From CALMEH01 sp031409875 (lineage in GTDB: Bacteria; Acidobacteriota; Blastocatellia; Pyrinomonadales; Pyrinomonadaceae): DNA of 64,000 nt. Positions 42,901 through 50,406 of the stretch are shown one piece after another. The stretch covers positions 1 through 64,000 of the forward strand of contig JANNYB010000107.1 of NCBI GenBank assembly GCA_031409875.1, in the 5' to 3' direction. Position numbers and translations under genes: made by a program. The notes beneath the pieces are model-generated. The model was not told where the DNA came from. It did no database searches and saw only the letters and a program-made list of their open reading frames with translations. Each line of letters starts with the position of its first letter. Position 1 is the first letter of the stretch.

Positions 42901-43539
42901 GCAAAACGCCGTTTGAGCGCGATTCGTGAATTTTCCGATTTAGGCGCAGGCTTTCGCATTGCGGCTTTGGATTTAGAACTTCGCGGCGCGGGAAATATTT
43001 TGGGCGGACAGCAATCGGGACAATTGGACGCGCTCGGTTTTGATCTTTATACGAAAATGTTGGAGCGCACAATCGCCGAATTAAAAGGCGAAACTGTCGA
43101 AGACGAAATCAGCGTTTCGATAAATCTGGGCGTTGATGTTTCGATTCCGAAAGATTATATTAACGAAACTTCGCAACGGCTGAGAACTTACAAACGAATC
43201 TCGTCCGCCGCGAACGACGACGTTTTGCAGACGATTTACGCCGAAATAAATGACCGTTACGGCAAACTGCCGAATTCGGTTGAAAATCTTTTCGATTATG
43301 CACGTTTGCGAAAAACGGCGGAAACTCTCGGAATAATTTCGATTGATAAATCGCCAAACGGCTTCGGCATAAAATTAAGCGAAAACGCGAAAATCTCGCC
43401 CGAAAAATTGATGGAGTTTTTATCTGAAAACCAAGGCGCAAATTTTTCGCCGAACGGAATTTTGCGCGTAGTAAATGATGAGAGAAATTTAATCGAAGCG
43501 GCGCGAAAAGTTTTAGAAAAAATTGCTTCGCAAAAGTAA
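39931..43539 (+). CDS. mfd: Transcription-repair coupling factor with three repeat insertions
   Basis: The 1202-residue ATPase displaces RNA polymerase stalled at DNA lesions and recruits UvrA. It has a UvrB-like N-terminus (VGYMREEPIKSVGEFSVRGG), the RNAP-interaction domain (GDYVVHVDHGISRFEGL) and the helicase core with Walker A Lys699 (GDVGYGKTE), the Asp794-Glu-Glu-Gln box and the RecG-like C-terminus (LRGRVGRSNRRAYAYLL). Three repeats lie within the coding sequence: a TCCCAAA heptamer repeat (residues ~75-86), palindromic element A (~375-411) and a TTCCAAA heptamer repeat (~448-458). All keep the frame and avoid the helicase motifs. It ends in a TAAAAAG heptamer hairpin. Confidence 0.96.
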   Translation: MNFATETTTELQRLRDEINRGTRVISLGGLTSIASKAFVLSELQAETRKTFAIVTDSNKDAETFECDLDFWSRKKSQIPNPKSQITTLPSFESDVYANISPHAETLEQRALTLWKLTFEKPTFLILPAKSLITKTIAPEEVKKLGANLKRDEDFAPEVLIEKLVSVGYMREEPIKSVGEFSVRGGIVDVWSPTAENPVRIEFFGDTVDSIREFDAETQLSIGQIKEISIAPMREFTAKSADFNDWSFFARERFAEEKFARALKDRTQFAEEGESFSGWEFLFPIVQPRNASVFDFLKDAIFVIDEPTIIEQSLSNFYENLENRFAEITETGEIGLEPHELFLSGEDLREKFEQKQRLELRALGRTAAKVDEEFTLSEPPAVAGDLSRNFQISANAANDKLQPPATAGGSDNSRKPLFLFPTAEKSADFEITSRSTRKFRGDLKQFAQDSKLQIPNSKFVFQTHGLAERFGEILREYDINPPSENTQIGDLSSGFEIPSLDLIVFTETDIFGESFQHEYQKPKGKDQRPKTNLGAFISDFRDLKIGDYVVHVDHGISRFEGLQVINSQGAEREFMLLIYADNSKLFVPVERLDLVSRYSSGESTAPTLDRLGGLGWQKTKAKAKRAMRDMADELLRLYAERKMVSGFAFSADSPWQIEFEDAFPYQLTTDQARAIEDLKSDMQTPVPMDRLVIGDVGYGKTEVAMRGAFKAVMDNKQVAILTPTTVLAYQHFESFKQRFAAFPVKIELLSRFRSAKEQKEVVKATDEGAVDILIGTHRILSNDVKFQKLGLVVVDEEQRFGVGHKEKLKHLKKKVDVLTLSATPIPRTLNMSLLGMRDMSVIETPPRDRLAINTQVVQFSESVIKSAIELEMSRNGQVFFIHNRVESIESIAGHIQKIVPNARIIFAHGQMNEKEMETAVLDFVGYKFDVLVATTIIENGIDIPRANTIIINRADNYGLSQLYQLRGRVGRSNRRAYAYLLIPSEFELTPIAKRRLSAIREFSDLGAGFRIAALDLELRGAGNILGGQQSGQLDALGFDLYTKMLERTIAELKGETVEDEISVSINLGVDVSIPKDYINETSQRLRTYKRISSAANDDVLQTIYAEINDRYGKLPNSVENLFDYARLRKTAETLGIISIDKSPNGFGIKLSENAKISPEKLMEFLSENQGANFSPNGILRVVNDERNLIEAARKVLEKIASQK
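40155..40186. repeat. Heptamer repeat inside mfd (TCCCAAA)
   Basis: Four TCCCAAA units are read as SQIPNPKSQIPNPKSQI, a 7-residue period produced by 7-base units in the open frame. Confidence 0.92.
41054..41161. repeat. Palindromic element A inside mfd
   Basis: The 108-bp element starts TGTCAGAACCGCCTGCGGTA and ends with CAGGCGGTTCTGACA. It encodes SEPPAVAGD...QISA...LQPPATAGGSD in frame, at the linker before the RNAP-interaction domain. Length, frame and orientation equal those of the lysS copy. Confidence 0.95.
41272..41305. repeat. Second heptamer repeat inside mfd (ATTCCAA)
   Basis: ATTCCAA/ACTCCAA words repeat four times and translate as SKLQIPNSKF in frame. Confidence 0.85.
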
Positions 43540-43611
43540 AAAGTAAAAAGTAAAAAGTAAAAACAAGACACGCTTCTGAACTTTTTACTTTTTACTTTTT
43601 ACTTTTTACTT
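43532..43611. repeat. Heptamer repeat hairpin (TAAAAAG)
   Basis: AAGTAAAAAGTAAAAAGTAA faces CTTTTTACTTTTTACTTTTT. It lies between the convergent stops of mfd (43539) and the ABC permease (43619) and also supplies the last mfd codon. A role as bidirectional terminator is likely. Confidence 0.9.
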
Positions 43612-43618
43612 GACGAAG

Positions 43619-44719
43619 TCATTCATTTGCCATAACTTCAACCGGATCAATCGCCGAAGCCTGTAATGCGGGATAGAGTGCGCCGAAAAGACTTCCGCCG
43701 ATAGCGATTAAAACTGCCGTAATCATCCAACCGCGAGAGAATTCAAATTGGATGTCGAAACTTCCCGAAATTATGTAAGATGCCACAAATGAAACGGCAA
43801 AACCGAGCAAAACGCCTAAAACTCCAATCAAAAACGCTTCGCCTTCGATGACTTTGATAATAAATGATTTCGGTGCGCCGAGAGATTTTAAGATGCCGAT
43901 TTCCTTGCGGCGTTCCGTGATTGTCGTATACATCGAAAGCAACACGAAAATCGTCGAAACAAACGCTCCCAAACCGACGAGAACGCGCAAAAATGTGTTC
44001 AAAGCGGGAATTCTGTCTTGCGCGTCAATGATTAAATCTCTGGTCAGATTGATTTTATTTCCGGGCAAAACTTCGTTGATTTTTGCCGCAACCACGTCCG
44101 CATTTGCGCCTTCTTTTAATTTAACCAAAATATATGTGCATTTATTCGGTGATTCGAGCGCGGATTGCATTGCGGCAAGCGACATCTTGATTCGTGCGCC
44201 CGATGGCGGCGCGAAAACGCCGACAACCGTGTATTTTCTGTCGCCGAAAAGTTCGACTTCATCGCCTAACTTTATTTTTTCTTCCGTCAAATATCTTTCG
44301 TCAACAATAACTTCCGTATCCGCTGTCGGAGCGCGTCCTTGCACGGTGTTTATCTCGTTCATTTGGCTGAACGAATTCCATTCAACGCCGTCAATTTGCG
44401 AAATTCCCCAACGTCCTTTCGAGTTTGGTGTGATGTATCGAATCACGGGAACGACCGCTTGAACGCCTTCAATTTCCAGTAATTTCGGAACGTAAGCTGT
44501 TGAAACCGAAGCGTTTGAACTCGTGATTTCCATCGCGCCCGGACGAGTGAAAACGATTTCCGCCTTCCAATTCGCCGCGCGTTTTGCCATATCGTTTGCC
44601 ATTCCACGCGCCAAACCCGTGAACAAAATCACCAGCACAACGCCGAGCGCAACGCCGATAACGCTGATTAATGTCCGAAACGGACGAACTTTTAAATTTG
44701 CGAAAACTAATTCTAACAT
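43619..44719 (-). CDS. ABC transporter permease (MacB/FtsX type)
   Basis: The 366-residue protein has an N-terminal membrane helix (PFRTLISVIGVALGVVLVIL), a periplasmic MacB-type core (residues ~60-240) and three C-terminal helices with the typical ERRKEIGILKSLGAPKSFI coupling loop and GSLFGALYPALQASAIDPVE end. It would partner with an ATPase of the LolD/MacB type, which is not adjacent on this side of the window. Possible substrates are lipoproteins, peptides or macrolides. Confidence 0.92.
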   Translation of the reverse strand: MLELVFANLKVRPFRTLISVIGVALGVVLVILFTGLARGMANDMAKRAANWKAEIVFTRPGAMEITSSNASVSTAYVPKLLEIEGVQAVVPVIRYITPNSKGRWGISQIDGVEWNSFSQMNEINTVQGRAPTADTEVIVDERYLTEEKIKLGDEVELFGDRKYTVVGVFAPPSGARIKMSLAAMQSALESPNKCTYILVKLKEGANADVVAAKINEVLPGNKINLTRDLIIDAQDRIPALNTFLRVLVGLGAFVSTIFVLLSMYTTITERRKEIGILKSLGAPKSFIIKVIEGEAFLIGVLGVLLGFAVSFVASYIISGSFDIQFEFSRGWMITAVLIAIGGSLFGALYPALQASAIDPVEVMANE

Positions 44720-44732
44720 TTGTTGTTTAGAA

Positions 44733-44835
44733 GAAGACAGAAAACAGAAGTCAGAAATCAGAAAACAGAAGTCAGAAATCAGTTATTTTCGTTGTTACTA
44801 ACTTCTACCTTCTGTCTTCTATCTTCTGCCTTCTC
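44733..44835. repeat. Heptamer repeat hairpin (ACAGAAG/TCAGAAA)
   Basis: ACAGAAGTCAGAAATCAGAA is repeated and faces CTTCTACCTTCTGTCTTCTA, with a short AT-rich loop. It lies between the glycosyltransferase stop and the permease start on the same strand. Confidence 0.85.
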
Positions 44836-44837
44836 TA

Positions 44838-46190
44838 CTATAATAATTCTCCGGCGAAATCGAATTTTTTTGCTTCTTCAATATCGGTAAATAAATCTTT
44901 CCGCCTTTGGAAATCTTCGTATATCTTGTCGTAAGTTGCAAACAGATTGTCGGTAGATTTTTCGCGCGTGTTTTCCAAAGCCGTCGCAATCGCGTTTTTT
45001 GTGCGTCTTTCGGTTTCCGTGGGATTTTCGACAATTTCGCGCACTGCATTTGCAAAATTTTCGCCTGTCGGTTCAACGAGCCAAGCATTTTCGTTTGTTG
45101 CGTAAGACAAAATGCCGCCCGAATTCGGCGCAAGCGTCGGAACGCCCGAAACCATCGCTTCGAGCGGCGCAATGCCGAAAGGTTCTTTCGGATTCGGATG
45201 CACGAAAACATCGGCGTTAGCGTAATAATTCGCTAAAGTTTCTTTGTCCAAATGTCCGAGTTGTATGATTTTTTCGGGGAAAAGTTTATCTGTCTGCTCT
45301 TTCAACCAATCGCTTTGCGGTCCTGCGCCGGCGACTAAAAGACGATAATCTTTTGCTGAATCTTTCGCTAAAATCTTCATCATTTCAACGAGCAAACCGA
45401 TATTTTTTTCGGGCGAAACTCGTCCCGCGTAAAGCAAAATAATTGCATCGTCAGGAACATTTGCCGTTTCGCGCATTTCTTTTTTTATCGTTTCGCTTTG
45501 GCGGTCAGCACGAAAAACTTCGGCATTTACGCCGCGCGGACAGATGTATATTCGTTCTTCAATCGCAATTCGCGGAGCTTTGAAAAATTGCCACCATTTA
45601 TTAAAAATCCAATTCGAGCGGCGTTTGTTCGTTTCTTTTTTGTAGGATTTATGAAATTCTTCTGCCGTGTAGCTTGAATTTGCGATGTGATAATCAAAAA
45701 CTGCGAGCGTGTAATTGCCGATAACGCGACGCGCCAACCAACTTCCGTAAGCGCGTTTGGTCATAAAAGATTCGATGTTGTCGTCCATTCGTTCCGCGCT
45801 GAAATGCACGAGCGGCGGACGACCGAGTTGTTTAAATTTGCCGATGCGAACCATTGCGCCGAGCATCGAAAGCGTGTATTTATCGGTAACTTCGACTAAA
45901 TCCGGCATTTCTTCAATCAAAATTTTACGAATAATCGAATCGTTAAGAATATATTGCCAAGGCAAAATCAAACGATAACGCTTATCGAAAATCGGTGAAT
46001 ATTTGGCGGGAACGTAATAGATTTTGGCGAATTTATTAACGATCTCAACGTCTTCTTTTTCGCCCGGAACGATCAGACGCACTTCACGCTCACGGCGTTC
46101 GGCGGCGGCAAGCAGATTATTAAAACTCGTGCTGATTCCGCCCGAATTTTTATGATAATAATTTGTTAAATGAACTGTTTTTATTGACAC
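44838..46190 (-). CDS. GT4-type glycosyltransferase A
   Basis: The 450-residue GT-B enzyme shows NYYHKNSGGIST at the N-terminus (acceptor domain) and YAGRVSPEKNIGLLVEMMKI with EPFGIAPLEAM, the E-x7-E donor site, in the C-terminal half. The closest relative in the window is the gene at 46715, with long identical stretches (LGHLDKETLANYYANADVFV). It is inferred to transfer a sugar from a nucleotide donor to a lipid or polysaccharide acceptor. Expression may be coupled to the XRE regulator encoded just upstream. Confidence 0.88.
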   Translation of the reverse strand: MSIKTVHLTNYYHKNSGGISTSFNNLLAAAERREREVRLIVPGEKEDVEIVNKFAKIYYVPAKYSPIFDKRYRLILPWQYILNDSIIRKILIEEMPDLVEVTDKYTLSMLGAMVRIGKFKQLGRPPLVHFSAERMDDNIESFMTKRAYGSWLARRVIGNYTLAVFDYHIANSSYTAEEFHKSYKKETNKRRSNWIFNKWWQFFKAPRIAIEERIYICPRGVNAEVFRADRQSETIKKEMRETANVPDDAIILLYAGRVSPEKNIGLLVEMMKILAKDSAKDYRLLVAGAGPQSDWLKEQTDKLFPEKIIQLGHLDKETLANYYANADVFVHPNPKEPFGIAPLEAMVSGVPTLAPNSGGILSYATNENAWLVEPTGENFANAVREIVENPTETERRTKNAIATALENTREKSTDNLFATYDKIYEDFQRRKDLFTDIEEAKKFDFAGELL

Positions 46191-46220
46191 TTAATTTGAA
46201 TTAAGCGCAGGAAGATTTTA

Positions 46221-46586
46221 TTAATTTTTCTTTAGCATTTTGGTGATTTCTCTTTCGAGGACTTCAATTAAAAACTCAGCTTTTACTTTATTTTCGCCTT
46301 CTAACTCATTAAGGTTTTTGCAAAGCAGCCTAAATCTTTCTTCGGTTCTAGAGGTTTCATTCGGATTTTTTCCGCGAACTACTGCAAATACTTCTTCTTC
46401 GGTTACACCAAGTCCTTTAGCTAAAGCAGACAATTTTTCAGGAGAAACATTTTTTACTCCATTGTTTTCTATTCTAGAAACATATCCATCAGTAATTCTA
46501 AAATTACTTAATCGTTCGACATCCGGCGTGGAAAGTCTTTTTTCGTTTCTGATTCGGCGAACAAAGTCTGCTAATTTTTCCTGCAC
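46221..46586 (-). CDS. XRE-family HTH transcriptional regulator
   Basis: The 121-residue protein has an HTH at residues 5-60 (FVRRIRNEKRLSTPDVERLS, YVSRIENNG, LSALAKGLGVTEEEVFAVV) and a helical C-terminus. The start is a GTG at 46586 with AAGGT upstream. It is divergent from the glycosyltransferase B gene, across a spacer with a strong promoter and inverted ACAATTCTA words, so it may control this locus and itself. Confidence 0.85.
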   Translation of the reverse strand: MQEKLADFVRRIRNEKRLSTPDVERLSNFRITDGYVSRIENNGVKNVSPEKLSALAKGLGVTEEEVFAVVRGKNPNETSRTEERFRLLCKNLNELEGENKVKAEFLIEVLEREITKMLKKN

Positions 46587-46605
46587 AGTTCTTACCTTAA
46601 GTAAA

Positions 46606-46685
46606 ACAATTCTAATTTAGGGGGGAGATTCTCCTACAATAGTAGTTGACGGTGCGTATGTTGTGGGTGATAATACTAGAATTGT
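46606..46685. promoter_or_regulatory. Possible operator pair (ACAATTCTA/TAGAATTGT)
   Basis: The 9-bp words ACAATTCTA (46606-46614) and TAGAATTGT (46677-46685) are exact inverted copies flanking the promoter at 46646-46674. The nearby XRE regulator is the natural candidate binder. The spacing (62 bases between words) would suit looping or two independent sites. Confidence 0.45.
46646..46674 (+). promoter_or_regulatory. Sigma70-like promoter for glycosyltransferase B
   Basis: TTGACG (46646-46651) and GATAAT (46669-46674) are separated by 17 bases, near the optimum. It points to the gene at 46715. Confidence 0.7.
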
Positions 46686-46714
46686 AGGGATGGTTACTAA
46701 ATTACTAGGGAAAG

Positions 46715-48046
46715 ATGCTTTGTAAACTTAATTCAGATAGAGGTGAGCAAATAAAATCAGTTCATATTACCAATTACTATCACGAAAATTCGGGTGGGGT
46801 GAAAGCGAATTATGACAAACTTTTGAAATTGGCAGATTTTTATAAACGACACATTTGCTTAATCGTTCCGCACGAAATAGAAAAGGTTGAGCAAGTAGGC
46901 GAATATGGCAAAATTTATTATGTCGCGGCTAAACCTGCACCGATTTTTGATAAACGCTATCGGCTGATAACGCCGTTTCATTATCTTCAAAACGATACGC
47001 CGATTCGGAAAATCTTGCTTGAAGAAAAGCCGGATATGATTGAAATTTATGATAATTATTCACTCACGCTTCTCGCCGGAGTAATTCAAAAAGGCTATCT
47101 AAAAGAACTTGGCAGACCGATGCTAGTTTATTTTACGGGCGAAAGATTCGACACAATTTTTAAATCATTTGTGGTTGACGGACGTTTCGGAAATTGGTTT
47201 GCACGGCGTTTGATGGGCAATTACAATCTTTTAATGTTTGATTACTTTATCGCAAATTCGCCGTTTGTCGCTGAAGAACTTTTTGAATCATTCAAAAAAG
47301 AAAATAATCCGCGTCGCTCAGAATGGTTTTTTAATAAATGCCGTCGTTTTTTCAAGGCTTCCGAAGATTCGTTTGATGAACGTGTAGCGATTTGTCCGCG
47401 AGGTGTTGATACAGAGCAATTTTCGCCGTCGAAACGCTCAAAAGAATTTCAGGCGGAAATGCGCCGTCGCGCTTCGATTCCCGAAAATTCGGTTGTTTTA
47501 TTTTCTTCAACCAGAATTTCGCCGGAAAAAAATATCAAACTTTTACCGGAAATAATGGAAGTTTTGGCAAAGGATACAGAAAAAGATTATCGTCTTTTGG
47601 TTGCGGGTGCGGGACCGAAATCCGATTGGTTGGAAAAAGAAACAAAAGAACGCTTTCCGAATAAAATCGTTTTAGTCGGGCATCTCGATAAAGAAACTTT
47701 GGCGAATTACTACGCCAACGCTGACGTTTTTATTCATCCGAACCCGCGTGAACCTTTCGGAAACGTGGCATTGGAAGCAATGGCATCGGGCGCGGCAGTG
47801 CTTGTGCCTAATTCGGGCGGAATTCTTGCTTATGCCAATGAGCAAAATGCGTGGACGGTTGCGCCAACGGGCGCGGCGTTTGCCAATGCTGTCAGAGAAA
47901 TAACCGGAAATGAAGAACTGCGTTTAATGAAAACCAAGAAAGCCATAGAAACTGCACAAAATAATACGAAAGAAAAAGCTATAGAAAAATTGCTGGCGAC
48001 GTATAACAAAATGTATGAAGAATTCAGTCGAAAGAAAAACGCCTGA
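46715..48046 (+). CDS. GT4-type glycosyltransferase B (paralogue of A)
   Basis: The 443-residue protein is closely related to the gene at 44838 (NYYHENSGG, RYRLITPFHYLQNDTPIRKI, ISPEKNIKLLPEIMEVLAKD, EPFGNVALEAM). The start is unsure. ATG 46715 adds 13 residues before the part that aligns; AGGTGAG lies just ahead of a possible ATA start at 46751. The gene overlaps the next one by 32 bases, so translation is likely coupled. Confidence 0.88.
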   Translation: MLCKLNSDRGEQIKSVHITNYYHENSGGVKANYDKLLKLADFYKRHICLIVPHEIEKVEQVGEYGKIYYVAAKPAPIFDKRYRLITPFHYLQNDTPIRKILLEEKPDMIEIYDNYSLTLLAGVIQKGYLKELGRPMLVYFTGERFDTIFKSFVVDGRFGNWFARRLMGNYNLLMFDYFIANSPFVAEELFESFKKENNPRRSEWFFNKCRRFFKASEDSFDERVAICPRGVDTEQFSPSKRSKEFQAEMRRRASIPENSVVLFSSTRISPEKNIKLLPEIMEVLAKDTEKDYRLLVAGAGPKSDWLEKETKERFPNKIVLVGHLDKETLANYYANADVFIHPNPREPFGNVALEAMASGAAVLVPNSGGILAYANEQNAWTVAPTGAAFANAVREITGNEELRLMKTKKAIETAQNNTKEKAIEKLLATYNKMYEEFSRKKNA

Positions 48047-48599
48047 AACGATTGGAAAAGTCATTTCGAGATGCTTGCGTCATCCGTATCAAATGCTGAT
48101 TTTGCGTTGGAATTGGAAATCAGCTTTTTTGAGCGCAACAATGCGTTCGTCTATTTTTTTTGTAACTTATTTGATAAGTCGGGAAAGTTTGAAAGTTGCG
48201 TTCGGCGCAATGTTGGTGCAATTTTCTTTTCGGACGATTCTCGGCGGTGTGAACGGCGCGATTATTCAATCGTTCAGCAAAGTCGAACCTGTTTGGAAAT
48301 CCGCTTTAATTGTGCCGCTAACGCTTTCTGTTTTCAGCCATATAATCGAATTTATAACGCAAACCGCTTACGATAAATATGCCGGAACAACAGCGAAAAG
48401 CAAGGCAATTTTTATCTCGATTATAATTTCGATTATTTCTGCGGTATTTAATCTTTTCATAATGCGGCGTGGAACATTAATTGTGAAAGACGAAAATGAA
48501 AAGTCTTTATGGAGCGATTTAAAGAAAATGCCTTCGTTGACAATTCAATTTTTACATTTTCCGTTTGCGTGGATTTGGCACAAATATAAAAACGGATAA
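48015..48599 (+). CDS. Integral membrane protein A (short paralogue)
   Basis: The 194-residue protein shows several membrane segments (MRSSIFFVTYLISRESLKVA, AIFISIIISIISAVFNLFIM). It aligns along its length to the 268-residue protein at 49417 (SIFFVTYLISRES with PIFLITYLIGKES) but lacks the last ~70 residues with two further helices. No family is recognised. It overlaps glycosyltransferase B and may be a partner in the transfer or flipping of a glycolipid. Confidence 0.75.
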   Translation: MKNSVERKTPETIGKVISRCLRHPYQMLILRWNWKSAFLSATMRSSIFFVTYLISRESLKVAFGAMLVQFSFRTILGGVNGAIIQSFSKVEPVWKSALIVPLTLSVFSHIIEFITQTAYDKYAGTTAKSKAIFISIIISIISAVFNLFIMRRGTLIVKDENEKSLWSDLKKMPSLTIQFLHFPFAWIWHKYKNG

Positions 48600-48637
48600 T
48601 TACTTTATTTTCCTCAAAGACTTGACGTTCAGGCGAG

Positions 48638-49237
48638 TTATTGCCGAAAAAGATTGATGATAATTTGAAAAACGCCTAATAATTCTTCGATGTTTCCGAG
48701 ATAATATTTTTTTGTGTTGATATGAAGTTCATCGGTTAATTTCATAAACAGCCAGTCATCACCTGTGGTTACACAACCGTAGATAAAATCGAGATTTATG
48801 TCGTTTTGTTCATTAAATATTTTTGCTCCGAGCATTTGGGCGGCGCATTGCGGAATTCCGATTTCGACATCGTTGCGTTTGGCTTCGACAATCTGCATTA
48901 TCGGAAAACTGAGGTCAAAAGAACCCGTGTCTTTGGCTAAAATAAAATCGCATTCGCCGTTGAGGTCATTTTCTTCGTCAACATTCAAGCTATCACCCGA
49001 AAAAAATGTAAAATATTTGTCGTTTCGGTTGCGGAGTTCAATCAAAATCGGGGCGACAATCATCTCCGACTTGGCTTTTTCACTTTTTATCGGTAGCTCA
49101 TTGGCAATCAACAATGCTTTTTGTAAATCTTCGCTGGCGGACAATTTTGGAACTTCGTCAAACAGATTTAATCGACGATTTTTGATACCGAATTTCTTCT
49201 CGAACTCCAATAAGTTTTTAAAATTGCTATATGCCAT
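48638..49237 (-). CDS. PD-(D/E)xK nuclease-like protein
   Basis: The 199-residue protein has an acidic residue in SEMIVAPIL (Glu58), Asp97 in GECDFIL, Glu118-x-Lys120 in IVEAKRND and a Gln in GIPQCAAQMLGA. This is the order of PD-(D/E)xK nucleases, as in N-terminal domains of type I restriction subunits. No methylase or specificity gene is adjacent, so it is an orphan, possibly a DNA-cleaving or inactive regulatory protein. Confidence 0.6.
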   Translation of the reverse strand: MAYSNFKNLLEFEKKFGIKNRRLNLFDEVPKLSASEDLQKALLIANELPIKSEKAKSEMIVAPILIELRNRNDKYFTFFSGDSLNVDEENDLNGECDFILAKDTGSFDLSFPIMQIVEAKRNDVEIGIPQCAAQMLGAKIFNEQNDINLDFIYGCVTTGDDWLFMKLTDELHINTKKYYLGNIEELLGVFQIIINLFRQ

Positions 49238-49416
49238 AATTGAATTTTATAATTAAACAAATCATTGTGCAAAACTATTCAAATTGTCCTAATTAACTTC
49301 AATATAAGGAAATCTAATTGTAATTATAACTGTCTCCGAAAGTGATTTTAACATCAAAATTGGATTGGTAAAAGTTTTGTTGCGAACAGAACAAAAGAAT
49401 TTATTCAGGAAAATTT

Positions 49417-50223
49417 TTATTCTTGCGAACTCGTATTTCGGTAATAAATCAAAGACATTCCAACAACAAGCAAAAGCAAAATTATGCCGTCAATTCCCCA
49501 AAATTTTAATAGCTGAATTTGCTGTCCGCCTTTGTAAGTCCAAAATATTTTGTTCGTAAAAGCCCAGCAAATCATCTGCGCGAAAACACCGAAAGCGGCG
49601 ATGCTCAAAAGCGTTAAACCCCACGCGCCGCGTTTAATCATAAAGGCGATTTCGTTCGGAATAAACATTACGAATTCAAAAATCAAAGACGGCAAACGTG
49701 CCATATCGCTGAAAAAAGATTTGCTGTCTTCGTCGCCGACGATCATTACGTTGCGGCGCATTATGAAAAGTGTGAAAAGCGCGGAAATTATCGAAAAACA
49801 AATCGAACGAATAATCGCTTCGTCCGTGTGGTCGTTGGTAGCAGTAAAATATGCAAAAGCAAATTGAAAAACAAACTCGAAAAGATGGCTAATCAGCGGC
49901 ACAATCATTAAAATCGTGAACAAAGCCTTCCACGCCGGCTCGACGCGGCGAAATCTTTGAATCAACGCGCCGCCGACTCCGGCAAAAAAGAATCGAAAAG
50001 TAAATTGCACCAAAGCCGCGCCAATCGCCAGCCGCAAACTTTCTTTGCCAATTAGGTATGTAATCAAAAAAATCGGCGCACGCATCGCACCGCTCAAAAT
50101 CGCGCCTTTGTAATTCCAATAGCGGATAAATTGCGACGGATCGCTTAAAAGACTTGCCCAAGCCTCGCTAATCGTGTTCGTTTGAATTATGGGCGGTGTT
50201 TCGTCATAAGCCATTTCTTTCAT
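49417..50223 (-). CDS. Integral membrane protein B (long paralogue)
   Basis: The 268-residue protein has about six membrane segments (RAPIFLITYLIGKESLRLAI, ALFTILMIVPLISHLFEFVF, WGLTLLSIAAFGVFAQMI, GIILLLLVVGMSLIYY). It is a paralogue of the protein at 48015. It lies next to glycosyltransferase C on the same strand. The repeated pairing of a GT4 enzyme with this membrane protein suggests a joint role; that is inference. Confidence 0.78.
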   Translation of the reverse strand: MKEMAYDETPPIIQTNTISEAWASLLSDPSQFIRYWNYKGAILSGAMRAPIFLITYLIGKESLRLAIGAALVQFTFRFFFAGVGGALIQRFRRVEPAWKALFTILMIVPLISHLFEFVFQFAFAYFTATNDHTDEAIIRSICFSIISALFTLFIMRRNVMIVGDEDSKSFFSDMARLPSLIFEFVMFIPNEIAFMIKRGAWGLTLLSIAAFGVFAQMICWAFTNKIFWTYKGGQQIQLLKFWGIDGIILLLLVVGMSLIYYRNTSSQE

Positions 50224-50322
50224 AAATGCCGATTTTTTTTACGAGTTTCGATGCAGGGAAAGTTTCGACAAATCGCAAGCCAAATAGGAAATGCTACCGA
50301 TAAAGTCGAAATAAATCAACTG

Positions 50323-50406
50323 TTCAGTAAGCAGTAAGCAGTCAGCGGTAAGCAGTTTTTTTGAAGAAAGTTCTTACTGCTCACTGCTTACTGCTTACTG
50401 CTTACT
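50323..50406. repeat. Heptamer repeat hairpin (GCAGTAA)
   Basis: AGTAAGCAGTAAGCAGTCAG and its facing CTGCTCACTGCTTACTGCTT form arms with a short T-rich loop. The final codons of glycosyltransferase C (SVSSKQ) are encoded in the right arm. Confidence 0.9.

Noticed and set aside
43849..44462. Plus-strand 204-codon frame opposite the ABC permease
   Set aside because: It is antisense to well-conserved permease segments and has no domain of its own.
46715..48599. Complete mobile element carrying glycosyltransferase B and membrane protein A
   Set aside because: No transposase, integrase or terminal repeats were seen; duplication explains the pair better.
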